Assembly: GCA_947089145.1 (NCBI GenBank) | Contig: CAMUJH010000018.1 | Coordinates: 1-64,000 of the forward strand | DNA from: an uncultured Hungatella sp. | Lineage (GTDB): Bacteria; Bacillota; Clostridia; Lachnospirales; Lachnospiraceae | Direction: 5' to 3' | DNA length: 64,000 nt | Shown: in pieces, positions 60,766 through 64,000 of the stretch | How positions within the stretch are numbered: the stretch's first letter is position 1 | How the letters are laid out: each line of letters begins with the position of its first letter | The notes under the pieces: generated by a model | What the model saw: the letters and a program-made list of their open reading frames with translations, nothing else | What the model was told of the DNA's origin: nothing | Database searches by the model: none | Position numbers and translations under genes: made by a program

Positions 60766-62058
60766 ATGTTTGTTTATAGTATCTGCTATGCTGCCAGTTA
60801 TGGATTTGCCCGTTTCGGGTGGTATTATGCGTCCGGAGGAGCATTGCTTTTGGCAGCCGGTTATTTATATTATAATGATTATCATAAGTCAGGCAATCTG
60901 GTTCATCTGCGGGGGCTGTTCTGCGCTTTCTGGACAGGGGGGCAGGCCATGGCCTGCTTAAAGCTGAGCAACCTTCAAAGTGACTGGAGCCTTATGACCT
61001 GGGCGTGTTTTTATACGGCGCTGGCCGGTTTTTGGGTTACTTATGAGATCGCAGAACACTATTGCGGAGAGGGGTATGGCAGAAGGAGAAAGCCTGCAAA
61101 AACCTGCTCCGTGCGCCCCTTGTTTCGATGTATGCAGGCCCTGACCTTAGTTTCTGCGTCCGGGTTTATTTTGGAGGCGGTGAAGCTGAAATATATTCCC
61201 CTGCTGGTTAAAGGGGTGCCTCACGCCTATTCGGAGTTCCATCTGACAGGAGTCCATTATTTTACGGTTTCCTGTGTGTTGGTGCCGTCCCTTGCTGTTC
61301 TGTTCTTTCTGGAGGGTGGCAGCAGGCGGCGTTACAGAAATGTAATGGCTGTGCTGATGACAATCATATCCCTGGCAATCCCCATTTTATGCGTATCCAG
61401 GTTCCAGCTGATCTTTGCGGCGCTGCTGGCCTGCTTTACTTTCGGATCTTATTACAGACGGATGAGTCCCTGGGTAATTCCTGCCCTGTTTGTGGTTCTC
61501 CTTCCGTTTTACGTGGTTCTTACCATTGCCAGAAGTCATGATGTGGCATATCTTAACGGGATTTTTGAGATGAAGAACACAGGGATGCCTATTTTTATCT
61601 CCCAGCCATATATTTATATTGCTAACAATTATGAGAATTTTGACTGCCTGGTGGAGGCGCTGCCGCACCACACGTTTGGTATCCGGATGCTGTTTCCGGT
61701 GTGGGCCCTGACAGGACTGAAGTTTGTGTTTCCGTATCTTATCAGTTTTCCTCTGTATGTGACAAAGACAGAGCTGACTACGGTAACTTTGTTTTACGAT
61801 GCGTATTATGATTTTGGTATTTTCGGGGTTGCTGCGTTGTCCTGCGCACTGGGGGCGGCGGCGTTCTGGCTGGTGAATACAGTCAGAAGCAGTAAAAGCG
61901 AAAATCCGATGTGGTATGTTTTTTATGGACAGTTTGGCGTGTATATGATGCTGTCATTTTTTACTACCTGGTTTAGCAACCCTACTACCTGGTTTTATCT
62001 GGCGGTAACAGGGGGGATGGCCTGGTACTGCACAAGAGACGGGGGCAGACGGCGATAA
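60766..62058 (+). CDS. O-antigen-polymerase-like / oligosaccharide repeat-unit polymerase membrane protein
   Basis: A 430-residue protein with about ten to twelve membrane helices. A large extracellular loop (about 265-330) and an Arg at the membrane edge (CVSRFQLIFAALLACF) recall Wzy/WaaL-type polymerases and ligases (oligosaccharide repeat-unit polymerase group). There are no glycosyltransferase neighbours, so the call rests on topology and motif style. ATG 60766 has GAGGACAGGGG upstream. Confidence 0.6.
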   Translation: MFVYSICYAASYGFARFGWYYASGGALLLAAGYLYYNDYHKSGNLVHLRGLFCAFWTGGQAMACLKLSNLQSDWSLMTWACFYTALAGFWVTYEIAEHYCGEGYGRRRKPAKTCSVRPLFRCMQALTLVSASGFILEAVKLKYIPLLVKGVPHAYSEFHLTGVHYFTVSCVLVPSLAVLFFLEGGSRRRYRNVMAVLMTIISLAIPILCVSRFQLIFAALLACFTFGSYYRRMSPWVIPALFVVLLPFYVVLTIARSHDVAYLNGIFEMKNTGMPIFISQPYIYIANNYENFDCLVEALPHHTFGIRMLFPVWALTGLKFVFPYLISFPLYVTKTELTTVTLFYDAYYDFGIFGVAALSCALGAAAFWLVNTVRSSKSENPMWYVFYGQFGVYMMLSFFTTWFSNPTTWFYLAVTGGMAWYCTRDGGRRR

Positions 62059-62189
62059 AAGGAATCAGGAGAAGCTGCATGGACAGCAGATAAATTTTCG
62101 GCAAATGGATAGGAAAGAAACGGGCTTTTAGAATACAGACTGCAGGAAAGATTCTGAGAGTCCTTAAGATATAAGAGAGGAATGACTTT

Positions 62190-63254
62190 ATGAAGACGTG
62201 GGAGACATATATTAGAAAAGTAGTTCCCTATGTACCAGGCGAGCAGCCTCAGGGAGAACACATAATTAAATTAAATACCAATGAGAATCCATATCCGCCT
62301 GCACCCGGCGTGCAGAAAGCCCTGAGGGAAATGAACCCGGAGCAATTCCGGAAATATCCGGACCCGTCAGCAGGGCTTCTTGTAAAGGCGCTGGCGGATC
62401 ACTTCCAGGTTTCGGAAAAGAACATTTTTGTGGGGGTAGGCTCAGATGACGTGCTGGGCATGGCATTTTTGACCTTTTTTAATTCGGGGAAGCCCATTCT
62501 GTTTCCGGATATTACCTACTCCTTCTATCCCGTGTGGGCCGATCTTTTTGGAATTCCCTATGAGACTCCTGAATTGGACGGGACGTTTTCCATAAGGCAT
62601 GAGGATTATAAAAGGGACAGCGGCGGAATCGTTCTGGCCAACCCCAATGCCCCCACCGGAATGTATCTTCCCCTTGGGCAGGTGGAAGATATCGTCAGAT
62701 GGAATCAGGACGTGGTGGTGATTGTGGATGAAGCTTATGTCGATTTTGGGGGGCAGTCTGCCGTGCGCCTGACAGAAAACTATGAAAATCTTCTGGTGGT
62801 GCAGACATTCAGCAAATCCAGATCCATGGCAGGAATGCGGATCGGGTACGGCATAGGATCGGAAAAGCTTATAAAGGCACTGATGGATGTGAAGTATTCT
62901 TATAATTCCTATACCCTGAATTACCCCTCCATTGTTTTAGGCGCAGAGGCAGTGAAGGACGACATATATTTCCGGGAGACGGTGGATAAGATCGTCAGAA
63001 CCAGGGAGCAGGCAAAGGAGAGATTTGCACAGATGGGATTTTCCTGCACAGACTCACAGACGAATTTTCTGTTTATTACCCATGAGAGGGTGCCTGCCAA
63101 AGATATTTTCCGTATTTTGAAACAGGAAAAAATTTATGTACGGTATTTTGCGGTTCCGAAGCTGGACAATTACCTGCGGGTGAGCATAGGTACTGATGAA
63201 GAGATGGAGGAGCTGTACCGGATTTTGGAAAAGCGGCTGCCCCAAATGGGTTAA
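62190..63254 (+). CDS. hisC: Histidinol-phosphate aminotransferase
   Basis: A 354-residue class I/II PLP aminotransferase. It has KLNTNENPYPPAP, YPDPSAGLLVKALA, NPNAPTGMYL, IVDEAYVDFG (PLP-binding Asp) and the Schiff-base Lys in TFSKSRSMAGMRIGY. It converts imidazole-acetol phosphate to histidinol phosphate; close relatives also accept aromatic amino acids. GAGAGGAA precedes the ATG. It is far from hisHF at 10 kb, so his genes are scattered here. Confidence 0.92.
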   Translation: MKTWETYIRKVVPYVPGEQPQGEHIIKLNTNENPYPPAPGVQKALREMNPEQFRKYPDPSAGLLVKALADHFQVSEKNIFVGVGSDDVLGMAFLTFFNSGKPILFPDITYSFYPVWADLFGIPYETPELDGTFSIRHEDYKRDSGGIVLANPNAPTGMYLPLGQVEDIVRWNQDVVVIVDEAYVDFGGQSAVRLTENYENLLVVQTFSKSRSMAGMRIGYGIGSEKLIKALMDVKYSYNSYTLNYPSIVLGAEAVKDDIYFRETVDKIVRTREQAKERFAQMGFSCTDSQTNFLFITHERVPAKDIFRILKQEKIYVRYFAVPKLDNYLRVSIGTDEEMEELYRILEKRLPQMG

Positions 63255-63277
63255 ACAAGAAATAGGCTGGTGGTAGG

Positions 63278-64000
63278 ATGAAAGATAGGAGACGGATACT
63301 GCGGATACTGCTTAATATTCTGATTCCGGCTGTCAAGGCGGCGGCAGTGTGTTTCATAGGCCTGTGGCTCCTCAGATTTTTTATGCCTTTTGTCATAGGA
63401 TGGCTTATTGCCATGGTGGCAAATCCATTGGTAAAACTGTTGGAGAAGCGGCTCAATCTGGTCCGCAAGCATAGTTCCGTGCTTATAGTGGTGGCAGTGC
63501 TTGCAGGAATCATTGGCGGGTTGTATTTTTTAACTGGAAGAGTTATAATAGAGGTAAGATCCCTAATCGTAGATATGCCCGCCATCTATGACGCAGTAAG
63601 GCTGGAAGTGCTGGAAGCTTTGGATTCTCTCAACCGTCTGATGGCAAGGATGCCTGCAGGAGTCCAGGAGTGGTTTAACCGTACCAATGAGAACCTGGGA
63701 GAAATTGTCAGCAGTCTTATGCAGAAGATGGCATTTCCTACAGTAACCGTTGCGGGTCATGTGGCAAAGGGGATACCGGCTGCACTGGTAAGTTCCATTG
63801 TGGTGATCCTTTCCGCATATTTTTTTATTGTGGATCAAGATAAGATTCGGGGATTTGTCGGGGGAATAATGCCTAAGTCTCTGAATCCTTATTTGGAGTT
63901 ATTTCGAAAAGATTTGAAGAACCTTATCGGCGGATATTTTCTGGCCCAGTTTCGCATCATGTTTGTGGTGGCAGCGGTATTGGCAGTGGGGTTCTTAATA
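63278..64000 (+). CDS. YtvI-like / AI-2E transporter family membrane protein (partial)
   Basis: The first 241 residues are present and the frame is open at the window end. The sequence begins MKDRRRILRILLNILIPAVKAAA with a pair of helices (about 14-55), then a helix at 64-85, an extracytoplasmic amphipathic region (90-165) and more helices. This layout fits the AI-2E/UPF0118 family; VILSAYFFIVDQDKIRGF resembles the sporulation protein YtvI. YtvI is named from Bacillus sporulation but its function is unclear. It starts 23 bp after hisC. Confidence 0.75.
   Translation, partial: MKDRRRILRILLNILIPAVKAAAVCFIGLWLLRFFMPFVIGWLIAMVANPLVKLLEKRLNLVRKHSSVLIVVAVLAGIIGGLYFLTGRVIIEVRSLIVDMPAIYDAVRLEVLEALDSLNRLMARMPAGVQEWFNRTNENLGEIVSSLMQKMAFPTVTVAGHVAKGIPAALVSSIVVILSAYFFIVDQDKIRGFVGGIMPKSLNPYLELFRKDLKNLIGGYFLAQFRIMFVVAAVLAVGFLI

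Noticed and set aside
1-64000. Prophage, integrative element or defence island
   Set aside because: No integrase, transposase, phage structural, restriction or toxin-antitoxin genes were seen; gene content is core-like throughout.

Overview
The window is a gene-dense chromosomal segment of a low-to-mid GC, spore-forming Firmicute, most likely a gut Lachnospiraceae (Enterocloster / Clostridium symbiosum-like). Pointers are strong AAGGAGG-type ribosome sites, GTG and TTG starts, sporulation genes (spoIIM, spoIVB, ytvI-like), a tyrosine T-box, many ETQ-rich lipoproteins, choline-binding-type cell-wall repeats, a Firmicute LexA box at recA, and a CdaA/CdaR cyclic-di-AMP operon. No phage, plasmid, integrase, transposase or CRISPR array is visible. 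Species placement is inference.

Layout. 1-7.1 kb: tail of an unknown gene, ftsE-ftsX, a CtpA protease, a GNAT acetyltransferase, an RlmI-like methyltransferase, a TetR regulator and a FucO-type alcohol dehydrogenase. 7.2-13.2 kb: secreted GH25 muramidase with wall-binding repeats, a Sir2-like protein behind a GC-rich leader, hisH-hisF, ung and uppP. 13.2-15.2 kb (minus): a degenerate HPr-like protein, DAHP synthase and a PH-domain protein. 15.4-23.2 kb: metallo-hydrolase, zinc-ribbon membrane protein, yaaA, T-box and tyrS, LexA-controlled recA, recX, rny. 23.3-27.6 kb: second wall-binding protein, nudF, spoIIM, spoIVB (minus), a candidate small RNA, rubredoxin (minus), tRNA-Ala(GGC). 27.8-37.3 kb: galactose-binding-like protein, a minus-strand operon of sugar-binding sensor, LytS/YesM-type kinase, YesN-type regulator and rnhA, divergent from an esterase lipoprotein; polysaccharide deacetylase; YwaF-like membrane protein. 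37.5-45 kb: polar amino-acid ABC transporter, flavodoxin, ftsH, an orphan HMA metallochaperone behind an SmtB/CzrA-type operator, purine nucleoside phosphorylase, uridine kinase, UPF0340 protein. 45-51 kb: threonine aldolase (minus), a 166-bp MITE-like fold-back, ABC-F ATPase, two unknown proteins, cysE, cupin. 51.3-54.8 kb: MacA/MacB-like export operon. 54.9-60.7 kb: two unknown membrane proteins, cdaA, cdaR, ptsH, ptsI. 60.7-64 kb: polymerase-like membrane protein, hisC and a YtvI-like protein cut by the window end.

How it fits together. Most genes are housekeeping: envelope assembly and turnover, DNA repair (recA, recX, ung), RNA turnover (rny), amino-acid and nucleotide metabolism, and sporulation checkpoints. 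The parts most worth study are regulatory or non-coding: a three-part extracytoplasmic sugar sensor without a transporter, the promoter-to-terminator small RNA near 27.03 kb, the metal-type operator at 42.45 kb, the MITE-like repeat at 46.2 kb with a possible minimal relative at 58.6 kb, and two divergent proteins (HPr-like, Sir2-like) that have lost the residue their families use for chemistry. I found no multi-gene system that I can confidently call undescribed.
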